NCBI RefSeq assembly: GCF_015351595.1
Contig: NZ_JADKPT010000018.1
Coordinates: 1 to 64,000, forward strand
DNA length: 64,000 bases
Direction of reading: 5' to 3'
From: Flavobacterium sp. LC2016-12
Lineage (GTDB): Bacteria; Bacteroidota; Bacteroidia; Flavobacteriales; Flavobacteriaceae
Under the pieces are notes generated by a model. The model was given only the letters and a program-made list of their open reading frames with translations, ran no database searches and was not told the origin of the DNA. Made by a program: the position numbers and the translations under genes. Below are positions 51,242 to 59,720 of this stretch, piece after piece. Positions within the stretch are counted from its first letter, which is position 1. Each line of letters opens with the position of its first letter.

Positions 51242-52294
51242 TTATTCTGATACTGTAATTTCAAACATTTTGCTCCAGTTTTTACCGGTTACGAAAATGG
51301 TTTTAGTTTTTGGATTGTAAGCAATTCCGTTTACAACATCACCAGAATCAATATCGGTCATTAATTTACGCAAACTTGACATGTTTAAAATTCCTTCGAC
51401 AGCGCCATTTTTTGGATCTACGATAGCAATTGCATCTTTTTGAAATACATTCACATAAAATTTTCCGTTGATTAATTCTAATTCGTTTACTGCTTTTATT
51501 TTTGAAGTTCCTGAATAAACATTGATATAATCAACCATTTTTTGTGTTGCCGGGTCCATTTTCCAGATTTTCTCTGTACCGTCTGATTGATAAATAAATT
51601 TACCATCATTTGTCATTCCCCATCCTTCTATCTCTTTTTCGTAAGTAAAGGTTTTTTTAAGTTTTAAAGTATTAGCGTCATAAATAAAACCTGTTTTTTC
51701 CTGCCAAGTTAGCTGAAACAATTCGCCGTTGATAAAAGTAATTCCTTCGCCGAAATATTTTGGTTCAAGGTTTATTTGTTTAAAGGTTTTGCCTGTTTTA
51801 TAATCGTATTTTCTTAAAAACGAATTTCCTTTTTCTCCGGTACTTTCATATAAAGTGTCTTTGTAGAATTCTAAACCTTCGGTAAAAGATTTTTTATCAT
51901 GAGGATAGGTATTTACGATTTTAAAGCTTAATAATTTAGGTTCAACATTAGAAACGACCTCAATTCTTTTTGTTGCATCTGAAGAATCTCCATCAAAATA
52001 AACACTCGCTTTTAAATATTGATAACCTAATTTTTGATCTTTTAATTCAAATTTGAATTTTTCTGCACCTTTAGCACTTCCAACTTTTTTGTCGTTAACA
52101 AAGTAGGCAATGCTGTCAATTTCCTTTGCATTTGGATTTAAAACTGCGATCGAAACAGCTTCCTGAGGAAGAAAATGTGCTGGAAAAGCGGAATCATCAA
52201 TAGTAAAAAAAGAATTTTCACTTTTATTTTTATCTCCACATCCAATTAATGTGATTCCTAATAAAATGACAGTTAGGAAGTTATATTTTTTCAT
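51242..52294 (-). CDS. Glutaminyl-peptide cyclotransferase (glutamine cyclotransferase) lipoprotein
   Basis: A 350-residue protein. The lipobox TLIGC sets the lipidated Cys at residue 19. A small N-terminal beta domain (about 35-120) precedes a five-bladed beta-propeller of the plant/bacterial glutaminyl cyclase type: YPHDKKSFTEGLEFYKDTLYESTGEKGNSFLRKYD, GEGITFINGELFQLTW, GWGMTNDGKFIYQSDG, NELELINGKFYVNVF and VVNGIAYNPKTKTIFVTGK. It forms N-terminal pyroglutamate on exported proteins. ATG 52294 is used; a longer frame to 52438 reads through the SRP RNA and is spurious. Confidence 0.9.
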   Translation of the reverse strand: MKKYNFLTVILLGITLIGCGDKNKSENSFFTIDDSAFPAHFLPQEAVSIAVLNPNAKEIDSIAYFVNDKKVGSAKGAEKFKFELKDQKLGYQYLKASVYFDGDSSDATKRIEVVSNVEPKLLSFKIVNTYPHDKKSFTEGLEFYKDTLYESTGEKGNSFLRKYDYKTGKTFKQINLEPKYFGEGITFINGELFQLTWQEKTGFIYDANTLKLKKTFTYEKEIEGWGMTNDGKFIYQSDGTEKIWKMDPATQKMVDYINVYSGTSKIKAVNELELINGKFYVNVFQKDAIAIVDPKNGAVEGILNMSSLRKLMTDIDSGDVVNGIAYNPKTKTIFVTGKNWSKMFEITVSE

Positions 52295-52349
52295 AGTTAA
52301 AAATTTGAATAAGCCAATATACGACGATATTTTTATAGCAACAAAGCTC

Positions 52350-52379
52350 TTGCAAAAATATAAAAAGATTGTATATTTG
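52350..52379 (+). promoter_or_regulatory. Promoter of SRP RNA: TTG-N19-TATATTTG
   Basis: TTG at 52350-52352, exactly 19 bp, then TATATTTG at 52372-52379: the full Bacteroidota -33/-7 consensus. It predicts initiation about 5-7 bp downstream, at the first base of the RNA stem. Confidence 0.85.
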
Positions 52380-52383
52380 CACC

Positions 52384-52476
52384 GGCAAGTCCTACACGAC
52401 CAGCTCCTGCAGACTCCCCCAGGATGGGAACATAGCAAGGGTACGTGGTTGAGCGGTGCGATGTAGGTCGCTTGCC
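52384..52476 (+). ncRNA. ffs: Signal recognition particle RNA (4.5S, bacterial small type)
   Basis: A roughly 93-nt hairpin RNA. The ends GGCAAG and CTTGCC pair, the arms pair along most of their length (TCCTACA with TGTAGG, CGACCA with TGGTTG), and the apical domain IV has the conserved Ffh-binding loops: CCCAGGATGGGAACATAGCAAGGGTA contains a GGAA-type tetraloop next to AGCAAGG. T7 follows at once (52478 onward), acting as terminator. With Ffh and FtsY it targets nascent membrane proteins. The consensus promoter directly precedes it. Confidence 0.95.
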
Positions 52477-52510
52477 ATTTTTTTATTTTTTAGATTTAAT
52501 ACAAAAGTAG

Positions 52511-52533
52511 TCTTCCTTCGGGAGGATTTTTTT
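52511..52533 (+). terminator. UUCG-tetraloop hairpin terminator downstream of SRP RNA
   Basis: TCTTCC-TTCG-GGAGGA followed by seven T. It lies 27 bp past the first T tract of the SRP RNA, possibly as a back-up terminator. Confidence 0.7.
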
Positions 52534-52656
52534 ATTTTTGGACCTTTCGTATAGTGAGAAGTTATATGTTAGAGGAAAAATGTTTTTAACTATTGCATTA
52601 ATTTCTATCTATGATACATCACATTTCACTTATAACATTTAATATCTAACCAGCAA

Positions 52657-53460
52657 ATGAGTAAAGTCGTTTTAATTACCGGAGGATCCTCAGGGATCGG
52701 AAAATCTATTGGAGAATTTTTACATAAAAAAGGTTTCGTTGTTTACGGAACAAGTAGAAATCCTGAAAAAGTTCTTAATTCTATTTTTCCATTATTGACT
52801 TTAGATGTTCGTAATACAGAATCGATTCAGTCTGCTGTTGCAAAGATTATTGAAGTTTCAGGACGATTAGATGTTGTAATTAATAATGCTGGTGTTGGAA
52901 TTACGGGTCCGTTAGAGGAAATTCCGATGGAAGAAATTAAAAACAATTTCGAAACCAATTTTTTCGGTCCAATTGAAGTAATGAAAGCTGTTTTACCGCA
53001 AATGCGTGGGCAAAAATCGGGTTTGATTATTAATATAACCTCAATTGCGGGTTATATGGGATTACCGTACAGAAGCGTATATTCAGCTTCTAAAGGAGCT
53101 TTAGAGTTAATTACTGAAGCTTTAAGAATGGAAGTGAAGTCTTTTGGAATTGAAATTACAAACGTAGCGCCAGGCGATTTTGCTACAAATATTGCTTCAG
53201 GGCGTTATCATGCACCAGTTATTCAGGGTTCTGCTTATGAGAAAGTTTATGGAGACACTCTTGCAACGATGAATGAGCATGTTGATGCAGGAAGTAATCC
53301 TAATGAGATGGCTGAAGCTATTTTTAAAATTATGCAACAGAAAAATCCAAAAGTGCATTACAAAGTTGGTGTCTTTATGCAGAAATTTTCGATCGTGTTA
53401 AAACGTGCTCTTCCAGATAAAGTTTATGAAAAAATGTTAATGAACCACTATAAATTATAA
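52657..53460 (+). CDS. SDR-family oxidoreductase
   Basis: A 267-residue classical SDR. VLITGGSSGIGKSI is the cofactor loop, INNAGVG and NITS follow, and YSASKGAL holds the catalytic Tyr and Lys. The TSRNPEK after beta-2 suggests NADP(H). The C-terminal part (HYKVGVFMQKFSIVLKRALPDKVYEKMLMNHYKL) is hydrophobic/basic, as in retinol or sphinganine-reductase-like SDRs. The substrate is unknown. The next gene starts 17 bp downstream, probably on the same transcript. Confidence 0.88.
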   Translation: MSKVVLITGGSSGIGKSIGEFLHKKGFVVYGTSRNPEKVLNSIFPLLTLDVRNTESIQSAVAKIIEVSGRLDVVINNAGVGITGPLEEIPMEEIKNNFETNFFGPIEVMKAVLPQMRGQKSGLIINITSIAGYMGLPYRSVYSASKGALELITEALRMEVKSFGIEITNVAPGDFATNIASGRYHAPVIQGSAYEKVYGDTLATMNEHVDAGSNPNEMAEAIFKIMQQKNPKVHYKVGVFMQKFSIVLKRALPDKVYEKMLMNHYKL

Positions 53461-53477
53461 AATTATTTAGCCCCAAA

Positions 53478-54551
53478 ATGAAATACCTTTTATTGCTTGT
53501 TACTGTTGTTTTTTGTTCTTGCTCTCCAAAAATTAGAACTTCTGTTTCTGAAAAACATGAAAAATTAAATGAAATTGATAAAGTTGTCATTTTTAACGCT
53601 AAATCTGAACTTCCTTCAAACTATAGTAAAATTGGAACCACTAAAATCGGAGATACTGGTTTTACTACCACTTGTGATTTGAATACTGTCCTTGAAAAGG
53701 CAAAAATAGAAGCTCGTAAAAGTGGTGCTAATGCGTTATTAATTACTGAACATTTATATCCGAGTACATTTGGAAGTACTTGCCATCGAATTACTGCTGA
53801 TTTGCTGAGGATTGAAAATACAGCCGTTTATAATCAGCCAATAATTACGAAAGATACTATTCAGCTAATTTCGAGTTCGAAAGTTGTTACAGCTAATGAG
53901 GTTGTTTATGGTCCGGGTTATGGATTTAAAACTTCAAAATTTTTAGTAACTGCTAATGTTGGACAAAGTTTTAGAGTTGCTTCTTCACCGGATGGCCTAA
54001 ATTCTGAACAAAAAGAATATTTAAAAAAATTAAAATCGGGATTAAGTTATGATATAAGTGCTTATTATCTTAAAGAAGGCCGAACCGGATTTGGTTTGAA
54101 ATATAATGTTTATAAATCTTCTGGAACTATTCATAATCAGCAAATTACTCTGGATAATGGGACAATTGTGACAGGTGATTTTAGTGATGATATTACGATT
54201 TCATTTATTGGACCTTCCTTTATATTGACAGAGGATGAACATGCGAGAGTTGGTGAAGCTAATTTAGAGTTAGCGCTTGGATATCTTTCGTATCAAAACA
54301 AATCTACTATTATTGGCAGCCCATTGAAAATAACGGGAGCAAATTTGGGTATGATTGGTGGAATGGGGTATCATTTTAGAATAACGCCTCATTTTTTACT
54401 AGGACCACAAGTTAATTTTGTTGGAGGAGTATTGAAAAAATTTAAGTACAAATATCCAGATGGTAGAACAGAAACTATTAAGCTTAAAGACGACGAATTT
54501 GAAAATTTATGGAGAATTGATTTGGCTATTGGTGCTAAGTTTAGATTCTAA
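53478..54551 (+). CDS. Lipoprotein with N-terminal alpha/beta domain and C-terminal barrel-like region
   Basis: A 357-residue protein. The lipobox VVFCSC gives a lipidated Cys at residue 15 or so. Residues about 25-115 form a small alpha/beta domain (VVIFNAKSELPSNYSKIGTTKIGDTGFTTTCDLNTVLEKAKIEARKSGANALLITEHL), recalling RcsF/YbjQ-like folds. Residues 150-357 look like transmembrane beta-strands ending in ..AIGAKFRF, an outer-membrane C-terminus. A lipidated N-terminus joined to a barrel is unusual. No family is confidently recognised. Confidence 0.72.
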   Translation: MKYLLLLVTVVFCSCSPKIRTSVSEKHEKLNEIDKVVIFNAKSELPSNYSKIGTTKIGDTGFTTTCDLNTVLEKAKIEARKSGANALLITEHLYPSTFGSTCHRITADLLRIENTAVYNQPIITKDTIQLISSSKVVTANEVVYGPGYGFKTSKFLVTANVGQSFRVASSPDGLNSEQKEYLKKLKSGLSYDISAYYLKEGRTGFGLKYNVYKSSGTIHNQQITLDNGTIVTGDFSDDITISFIGPSFILTEDEHARVGEANLELALGYLSYQNKSTIIGSPLKITGANLGMIGGMGYHFRITPHFLLGPQVNFVGGVLKKFKYKYPDGRTETIKLKDDEFENLWRIDLAIGAKFRF

Positions 54552-54574
54552 GTTGTAATTTTGCAGCTGGGTTT

Positions 54575-54685
54575 GCGTGAGGGATAGAAGCTAATTACCG
54601 AAGTAGTGCGTATAGCCCGACCCTATTTGCAAAAGGCGCTCATAAGCGGTTTGTTGAGTGCGCCTTTTGCAAATAGGAGTCACGC
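54575..54685 (+). ncRNA. Candidate structured RNA element, copy B
   Basis: A 111-nt element. The outer stem GCGTGA/TCACGC (54575-54580 / 54680-54685) encloses a GGGATAGAAGC...TATAGCCC sub-domain and a perfect 18-bp hairpin (54622-54639 with 54660-54677; arms CCTATTTGCAAAAGGCGC and its complement) with a 20-base loop. The GATAGAAG...CGTATAGC core parallels copy A at 38016. It resembles a flavobacterial dispersed structured element (possibly Flavo-1; unverified). It lies between the barrel lipoprotein and the aldolase and may also terminate the former. Confidence 0.6.
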
Positions 54686-54722
54686 CCAAATAATATTCAA
54701 CACAATTATAAATATATAAATT

Positions 54723-55379
54723 ATGAAATTTTTTATTGATACAGCTAATTTAGCGCAAATTAAAGAAGCACAAGTATTAGGTGTTTTAGATGGTGTAACA
54801 ACTAATCCGTCATTAATGGCGAAGGAAGGTATTACTGGAAAAAACAACATTTTGAAGCATTATGTTGATATCTGTAATCTTGTAGAAGGTGATGTAAGTG
54901 CTGAAGTAAATGCGTTGGATTATGATGGAATGATTAAAGAAGGTGAAGAATTAGCTGAATTGCATGACCAAATCGTAGTGAAATTACCTATGACTAAAGA
55001 AGGTGTAATGGCTGCAAAATATTTTTCAGATAAAGGAATTAAAACAAACGTGACACTTGTATTCTCTGCTGGACAAGCTTTATTAGCTGCAAAAGCGGGA
55101 GCAACTTATGTTTCTCCTTTTATTGGTCGTTTAGATGATATTTCTACAGATGGTTTAAATTTAATCGAAGAGATTAGATTGATTTATGATAATTACGGAT
55201 ACGAAACTCAAATTTTGGCTGCTTCAGTACGTCATACAATGCATATTGTAAACTGTGCTAAAATTGGTGCAGATGTTATGACAGGTCCGCTTTCAGCAAT
55301 TTACGGATTGTTGAAACACCCGTTAACTGATATTGGTTTAGCTCAGTTTGTTGCTGATTTCGAAAAAGGAAATAAGTAA
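54723..55379 (+). CDS. fsa: Transaldolase-like fructose-6-phosphate aldolase
   Basis: A 218-residue short transaldolase (MipB/TalC/FSA type). FFIDTANLAQIKEA, GVTTNPSLMAKEG, the Schiff-base Lys87 in IVVKLPMTKEG, TNVTLVFSAGQALLAAKAGATYVSPFIGRLDD and the C-terminal domain are intact. Sequence alone does not separate fructose-6-phosphate aldolase from transaldolase activity; for Bacteroidota the transaldolase role in the pentose phosphate pathway is plausible. It has its own terminator. Confidence 0.94.
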   Translation: MKFFIDTANLAQIKEAQVLGVLDGVTTNPSLMAKEGITGKNNILKHYVDICNLVEGDVSAEVNALDYDGMIKEGEELAELHDQIVVKLPMTKEGVMAAKYFSDKGIKTNVTLVFSAGQALLAAKAGATYVSPFIGRLDDISTDGLNLIEEIRLIYDNYGYETQILAASVRHTMHIVNCAKIGADVMTGPLSAIYGLLKHPLTDIGLAQFVADFEKGNK

Positions 55380-55400
55380 TACGATTTAAACATTACATAG

Positions 55401-55439
55401 AATCGCCATCTTTCTTGTGAAAGGTGGCGATTTTTTTTA
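55401..55439 (+). terminator. Intrinsic terminator after the aldolase gene
   Basis: A 14-bp stem AATCGCCATCTTTC / GAAAGGTGGCGATT (one wobble) with TTGT loop and a run of eight T, 22 bp past the stop. Confidence 0.92.
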
Positions 55440-55467
55440 TATTTTTATTCTTAAAAATAACCTACAT

Positions 55468-55962
55468 ATGAAAAAAGTACTAGTAATGTTTTTGTTTTTA
55501 GTAGCTGGTTTGCAGGTAAATGCACAAGCGAGGGTTTTGAAATCAGTAAATGAGGCGGGTGATGTCGCCACTTTTGAATTAGACTGTACAGTAAAGTTTC
55601 AGACACTGGCAAAAGGGCTGAGATATAATATTACACGCCACGAGTTTAAAGGTCCGGAAATGAAAAACTCTTACCGTTTATTATTGGTAATGGATGGTTT
55701 TTACTCTAAAACGTTGAATAAGGAAATGACCATTTCGGCTGTTTTAAATGATGGAACTGTAATTGAGGCAAAAAAGACAATTGAAGATGATGGATTCTTT
55801 GATGGTGCCTGTACGTTGAAAATTAAAGAGCCTAAGGCGCTTTTAGAGGCTAATATAGCTAAAATTATTGTTCATGCTGATAAGGATGTGGTCTATACTT
55901 TATCAGAGCAAAATAAGGCAATTTTTAAAAAGAATTTGAGTAACATCATGACGGAAAAATAA
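55468..55962 (+). CDS. Hypothetical secreted protein
   Basis: A 164-residue protein with a signal peptide (MKKVLVMFLFLVAGLQVNAQ). The mature part is mixed alpha/beta without a recognised domain (..TVKFQTLAKGLRYNITRHEFKGPEMKNSYRLLLVMDGFY..). The longer in-frame start at 55417 is inside the preceding terminator and is rejected in favour of ATG 55468. It is convergent with the sugar transporter. Confidence 0.72.
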   Translation: MKKVLVMFLFLVAGLQVNAQARVLKSVNEAGDVATFELDCTVKFQTLAKGLRYNITRHEFKGPEMKNSYRLLLVMDGFYSKTLNKEMTISAVLNDGTVIEAKKTIEDDGFFDGACTLKIKEPKALLEANIAKIIVHADKDVVYTLSEQNKAIFKKNLSNIMTEK

Positions 55963-55986
55963 AATACAATTCTTATTGTTTAAGCT

Positions 55987-56037
55987 AAAAAAATCCCAAA
56001 TCTCAATTGGTAAAAATTGAAATTTGGGATTTTTTTT
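55987..56037. terminator. Bidirectional terminator
   Basis: A long stem AAAAAAATCCCAAAT / ATTTGGGATTTTTTT with an inner CAATT/AATTG pairing, between convergent genes ending at 55962 and 56056. Confidence 0.88.
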
Positions 56038-56055
56038 ATTTTTTATTTTTAGGTT

Positions 56056-57525
56056 TTAGTGACCTCCGCCACCACCTTCAACATGATTAATTCCTTGTCT
56101 TTTTAATATTTTAGGACAGTAGAAACCGTAAAAGCCTAAGTATGCGAAACCAGTTAAAGGAACAATATACGAGAAATGTGTCCATGTGATTCCAAAAATA
56201 CCTTCTGGACTTGTTAGATCTATATCACAGATACTTCCCTGTACTAAAGGAATAACTCCTCCACCAAGAATCATCATAATTAAGAATGAGGATGCTTTTC
56301 CAGTGTTTTTCCCTAAACCTGCAATCGCTAAATCGAAGATTGAAGGCCACATGATAGATAAGAATAAACCTCCAGAGATAAAGAAGAATTTAGCAATTGA
56401 AGGATCCGGGCAAACCAATCCAATCAACATCATTAATACACCTGATATACCGAAAAGCATTAAAGTTTTTCCGGCATTTTTACCTCCCACAAAACTTACA
56501 GCTATAAATAGTAAAATCCAGATTGGGTAGATATAAAACGAAGAAACGTCATGTCCGGCGAAAATATTTGCTCCAATGATTACCCCAAATGCGATAGCGG
56601 GAACAATGAACTTAAGAGCAGTATTTACAAGGTTTGATGTATCGAAAACGTTTACTCCACCATTCCAACGACCAATCATTAAACTTCCCCAATAAAGGGC
56701 AATAAATGGTGCAATGGCATCTTCTAAAACATTACCAAATTCAGCAGTATGAAGTAGAGCAGGTAAATTACTAATGATAGTTACCTCAGTTCCCACATAA
56801 ATGAAGATACCCAACATTCCTAAATAAAGTTGTGGGTAGTCTAAAATGTTGAATTTTTCATGTGCTACTTTAACCACTTCTTCCTCTTCTTTTGCAGGAT
56901 CTTCAATTTTAGAGAAGTTCATGAAAATAGCCACAGCTATAAAAGCAAGACCTAAGATGATAAATGGCAGTTTAATATCTTCTAATGAAAGTGAAGTTTT
57001 CTTGTCATCTCCCATTCCGAATAGAGCAATTCCTAATAAGATAGCTCCAATAGTTGTTCCGAAAGAGTTAATACCTCCTGCCAATGTTAAACGGTGTGCT
57101 CCTGTAGCAGGACTTCCCATTTTAATGGCTAAAGGATTAGCTACAATTTGTTGAATTGAAAATCCTAAACCAACGGTAAATAAGGCAGTTAAGAAGAAAG
57201 GGAAACTTTCCATTGTAGCAGCCGGAATGAATAAGAATGAACCAACAGCCGAAAGAAGTAAACCAGCTGAAAGTGTTCTTTTGTATCCGAATTTTTGTAA
57301 AACGTCTACTTTTAAAGAAACTAAAAAGAAGATTATTGATCCTACAAAGTAAGAAACGTAGAAAGCCCAAGCTACTAATTGTGATTGTACCTGAGATAAA
57401 GTAAATACTTTTTTAAATACCGGAATTAGGATATCGTTGGCAGATCCAACAAAACCCCAAAAGAAGAAGACGATTATCAATGAGATAAATTGCCCCCATT
57501 TGGTTTGCACATTTTCTGAACTCAT
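56056..57525 (-). CDS. Sugar MFS transporter (FucP/GluP-like)
   Basis: A 489-residue 12-helix major facilitator of the fucose/glucose-galactose permease branch. FFFWGFVGSANDILIPVFKKVF opens TM1 and GFGYKRTLSAGLLLSAVGSFLF carries the loop 2-3 motif region. The central loop (KIEDPAKEEEEVVKVAHEK) is acidic. The protein ends in the odd tail HVEGGGGGH. It should import a hexose by proton symport. It sits next to a LytS/LytTR pair and a SusCD pair, suggesting one glycan-uptake locus in which SusCD imports across the outer membrane and this protein across the inner one (inference). Confidence 0.9.
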   Translation of the reverse strand: MSSENVQTKWGQFISLIIVFFFWGFVGSANDILIPVFKKVFTLSQVQSQLVAWAFYVSYFVGSIIFFLVSLKVDVLQKFGYKRTLSAGLLLSAVGSFLFIPAATMESFPFFLTALFTVGLGFSIQQIVANPLAIKMGSPATGAHRLTLAGGINSFGTTIGAILLGIALFGMGDDKKTSLSLEDIKLPFIILGLAFIAVAIFMNFSKIEDPAKEEEEVVKVAHEKFNILDYPQLYLGMLGIFIYVGTEVTIISNLPALLHTAEFGNVLEDAIAPFIALYWGSLMIGRWNGGVNVFDTSNLVNTALKFIVPAIAFGVIIGANIFAGHDVSSFYIYPIWILLFIAVSFVGGKNAGKTLMLFGISGVLMMLIGLVCPDPSIAKFFFISGGLFLSIMWPSIFDLAIAGLGKNTGKASSFLIMMILGGGVIPLVQGSICDIDLTSPEGIFGITWTHFSYIVPLTGFAYLGFYGFYCPKILKRQGINHVEGGGGGH

Positions 57526-57703
57526 AATTGTAATAAGGTTAATTTTTTAATTTATTGTTTTTTTGAAGACCGTAAATATATTTGTTAAGTATATCAAAAA
57601 AAAATAAAAAGGCACAAATAATGTTAAATTTAAACCAACAACATCATTTTTTCAACAATGTGTTAATTTTTACCTAGTTATAAAATGAGAAATGAAATGA
57701 TAT

Positions 57704-58405
57704 TTATTCAAGAATTTTAGTTTTTACATCTTTACTGTAGTTTCTTCCAATTGGAATAGTGTAGGATTGTATCTGTACACGGTTTCCTTCAATAGATTTA
57801 ACCTTGTTTAGTGCAATAACGTAGGATTTATGGATTCTAAGAAAGCGATCTGCAGGCAATTCTTCAGATAATGAAGTTAATGATTTGTGGGTAATATAGG
57901 TTTTATCAGGAGTAACAACTTTTATATATTCCTTCATGCCTTCAACAAATAAAATCTCTTCAATATTAATTTTCATCATCTTTTTATCAACCTTAATAAA
58001 AATATGAGAATCACCTTTTGTGGTTTCTACTTTAATATTGTTTTTTAAATTAAATTCTGTTGTGATTTTATTAATGCACTTTATAAATCGTGGAAGTGGA
58101 ATAGGTTTTACCAAATAATCTAAAACATCAAGATCATAACTTTCAGCAGCAAATTCTCTAAATGCTGTTGTGATAATTACTTTGGTTTTGTTTTCTATCA
58201 GGCTGATTAATTCAAAACCGGTCATCATTGGCATATTAATATCCAAAAATACCGCATCGACAGTTGTACTGTTTATAAAATCAAGCGCTTCAAGAGAATT
58301 ATTGAATGTAGCAATAACCTCAAAATCAGTAAAATTATTAAAATAATTTTGCAAGACTTTGATAGCTAATGGCTCATCATCAACCAACACGCATTTAATC
58401 TTCAT
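57704..58405 (-). CDS. LytTR-family response regulator
   Basis: A 233-residue regulator. The receiver domain (about 3-118) has phospho-acceptor Asp in VFLDINMPMMTG; the LytTR DNA-binding domain (about 135-230) has the typical ILFVEGMKEYIKVVT, ITHKSLTSLSEELP and FLRIHKSYVIALNKV. It overlaps the kinase gene by 11 bp, as expected for a coupled LytS/LytR-type pair. It possibly regulates the neighbouring transporter or SusCD genes. Confidence 0.94.
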   Translation of the reverse strand: MKIKCVLVDDEPLAIKVLQNYFNNFTDFEVIATFNNSLEALDFINSTTVDAVFLDINMPMMTGFELISLIENKTKVIITTAFREFAAESYDLDVLDYLVKPIPLPRFIKCINKITTEFNLKNNIKVETTKGDSHIFIKVDKKMMKINIEEILFVEGMKEYIKVVTPDKTYITHKSLTSLSEELPADRFLRIHKSYVIALNKVKSIEGNRVQIQSYTIPIGRNYSKDVKTKILE

Positions 58406-59447
58406 TTTGAATAGGTATTTGCAAACGGATTATATAGTAATTTAATTTTGTCGTTTGTTTTAAACTGAAATTATTTTTATAAATTAACTTCAGTCTCTTC
58501 TTAGTATTAGTTAACCCAATTCCGCCTTTTGAATTAAGATTTTGTGAAATTACAAAATTATTTAAGATTTCAAAATCTAACATTTTATTGTCGATAACTT
58601 TACAATTGATCTTAATTTTTAAGTTTGGATTGTTTAAAGCGCCGTGTTTAAAGGCATTTTCGACTAATGAAATGTATATAAGAGGCGGTACAACAATGTC
58701 TTCAATATTGGATTCTAGATTGATCGTAACTTCAACATTTTCAAAACGTAACTTTTCAATTTCTATATAATTTTGAATATAATCGATTTCTTTAATTAAA
58801 GGAACAAATTTGGTTCCCTTTACATCGTACAAAACGTATTCCATCAAATTCGATAATTTGATAATTACATCAGGAACCTTCGCCGAAGATTCTAAAGATA
58901 ATGCGTATAGGTTATTTAAGGTGTTGAAAAAGAAATGCGGTTGAATCTGGTTTTCGAGATATTTTAATTTAATCTTAAACTGATTCTCGCGCAACGATCT
59001 GTTTCTTTCTCGCTCGCGTAACCAGGTTAAGGTAAGGTAAACAGAGGACGCCATTGCTAAGACATACAGCTCACCAATACAAACGGCTACAATGTGATTA
59101 ATTTCAAAAGGGTGATATTCTCTATTGGCTTCTGGCCAGATATTTTCGGATATAATGTAATAGGTAAGCGCTGTCTTAAGTAAATAGATAGCAAAAAGAC
59201 TTAGCAGTAATGAAAAGGTATAAGTAATATACTTCTGTTTTAGTACAAATCTCGGAACTAAAACAAAGAGATTAAAATATACTAAAGGAATATGCAGCGA
59301 GAACTCAACTAAATTCGATTTGAAAGAATAAGGGTAATCATTAAAGTACGCTCCCCATCTTAAAAAATTCAGAGTAAAGTAACTGCCCCAAAACCAGAAG
59401 TGATTTTGAAGTTTTATGTCAAAGTTTAATTTTTGAATTTCGTTCAA
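58395..59447 (-). CDS. LytS-type (YehU family) sensor histidine kinase
   Basis: A 350-residue membrane kinase. Four hydrophobic helices occupy about residues 20-150, followed by a short coiled segment and the His_kinase motif LENQIQPHFFFNTLNNLYAL, whose His is the phospho-site. A degenerate HATPase_c domain follows (..SLVENAFKHG.., ..GGIGLTNTKKRL..). The start is TTG at 59447 because an in-frame stop lies two codons upstream. It is first in the operon with the LytTR regulator and divergent from susC. Confidence 0.92.
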   Translation of the reverse strand: MNEIQKLNFDIKLQNHFWFWGSYFTLNFLRWGAYFNDYPYSFKSNLVEFSLHIPLVYFNLFVLVPRFVLKQKYITYTFSLLLSLFAIYLLKTALTYYIISENIWPEANREYHPFEINHIVAVCIGELYVLAMASSVYLTLTWLRERERNRSLRENQFKIKLKYLENQIQPHFFFNTLNNLYALSLESSAKVPDVIIKLSNLMEYVLYDVKGTKFVPLIKEIDYIQNYIEIEKLRFENVEVTINLESNIEDIVVPPLIYISLVENAFKHGALNNPNLKIKINCKVIDNKMLDFEILNNFVISQNLNSKGGIGLTNTKKRLKLIYKNNFSLKQTTKLNYYIIRLQIPIQNED

Positions 59448-59586
59448 TGTTCAATGTATTGATAAGGGATTAACTTTTTTTTAACTATTCTTAAATATAG
59501 TGCAACTTTAAACAATTAGTTGGTAAAACGCAATTCTTTTAAAGAAAAAAACAATAAAAACTTAAAAAGGCGTAATATTTTCATAT

Positions 59587-59598
59587 GAAAACGTTTTC
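59587..59598. promoter_or_regulatory. Palindrome GAAAACGTTTTC upstream of susC
   Basis: A perfect 12-bp palindrome of the type bound by LacI/GalR-family regulators, in the kinase-susC divergent region 123 bp before susC. A related near-palindrome (GAAAACGTTTG) lies before pfkA. No LacI gene is in the window. Confidence 0.5.
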
Positions 59599-59720
59599 GA
59601 AAAACGCATTATTGATTGTTTTATGTCGTTTGTTTAAAAAATAAAGCTGTTTGTATAATTTATTTTTTTTAACAATACCTTAAGAATAATTTTACCTCAT
59701 AACTAACAAAATAAATAAAC

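Noticed and set aside
52295..52438. N-terminal extension of the glutaminyl cyclotransferase
   Set aside because: It reads through the SRP RNA and its promoter on the opposite strand; the lipobox signal starting at 52294 is the true start.
54622..54677. Insertion-sequence inverted ends around 54.6 kb
   Set aside because: The 18-bp arms are separated by only 20 bp, with no transposase or target duplication; a hairpin in a structured RNA or terminator fits better.
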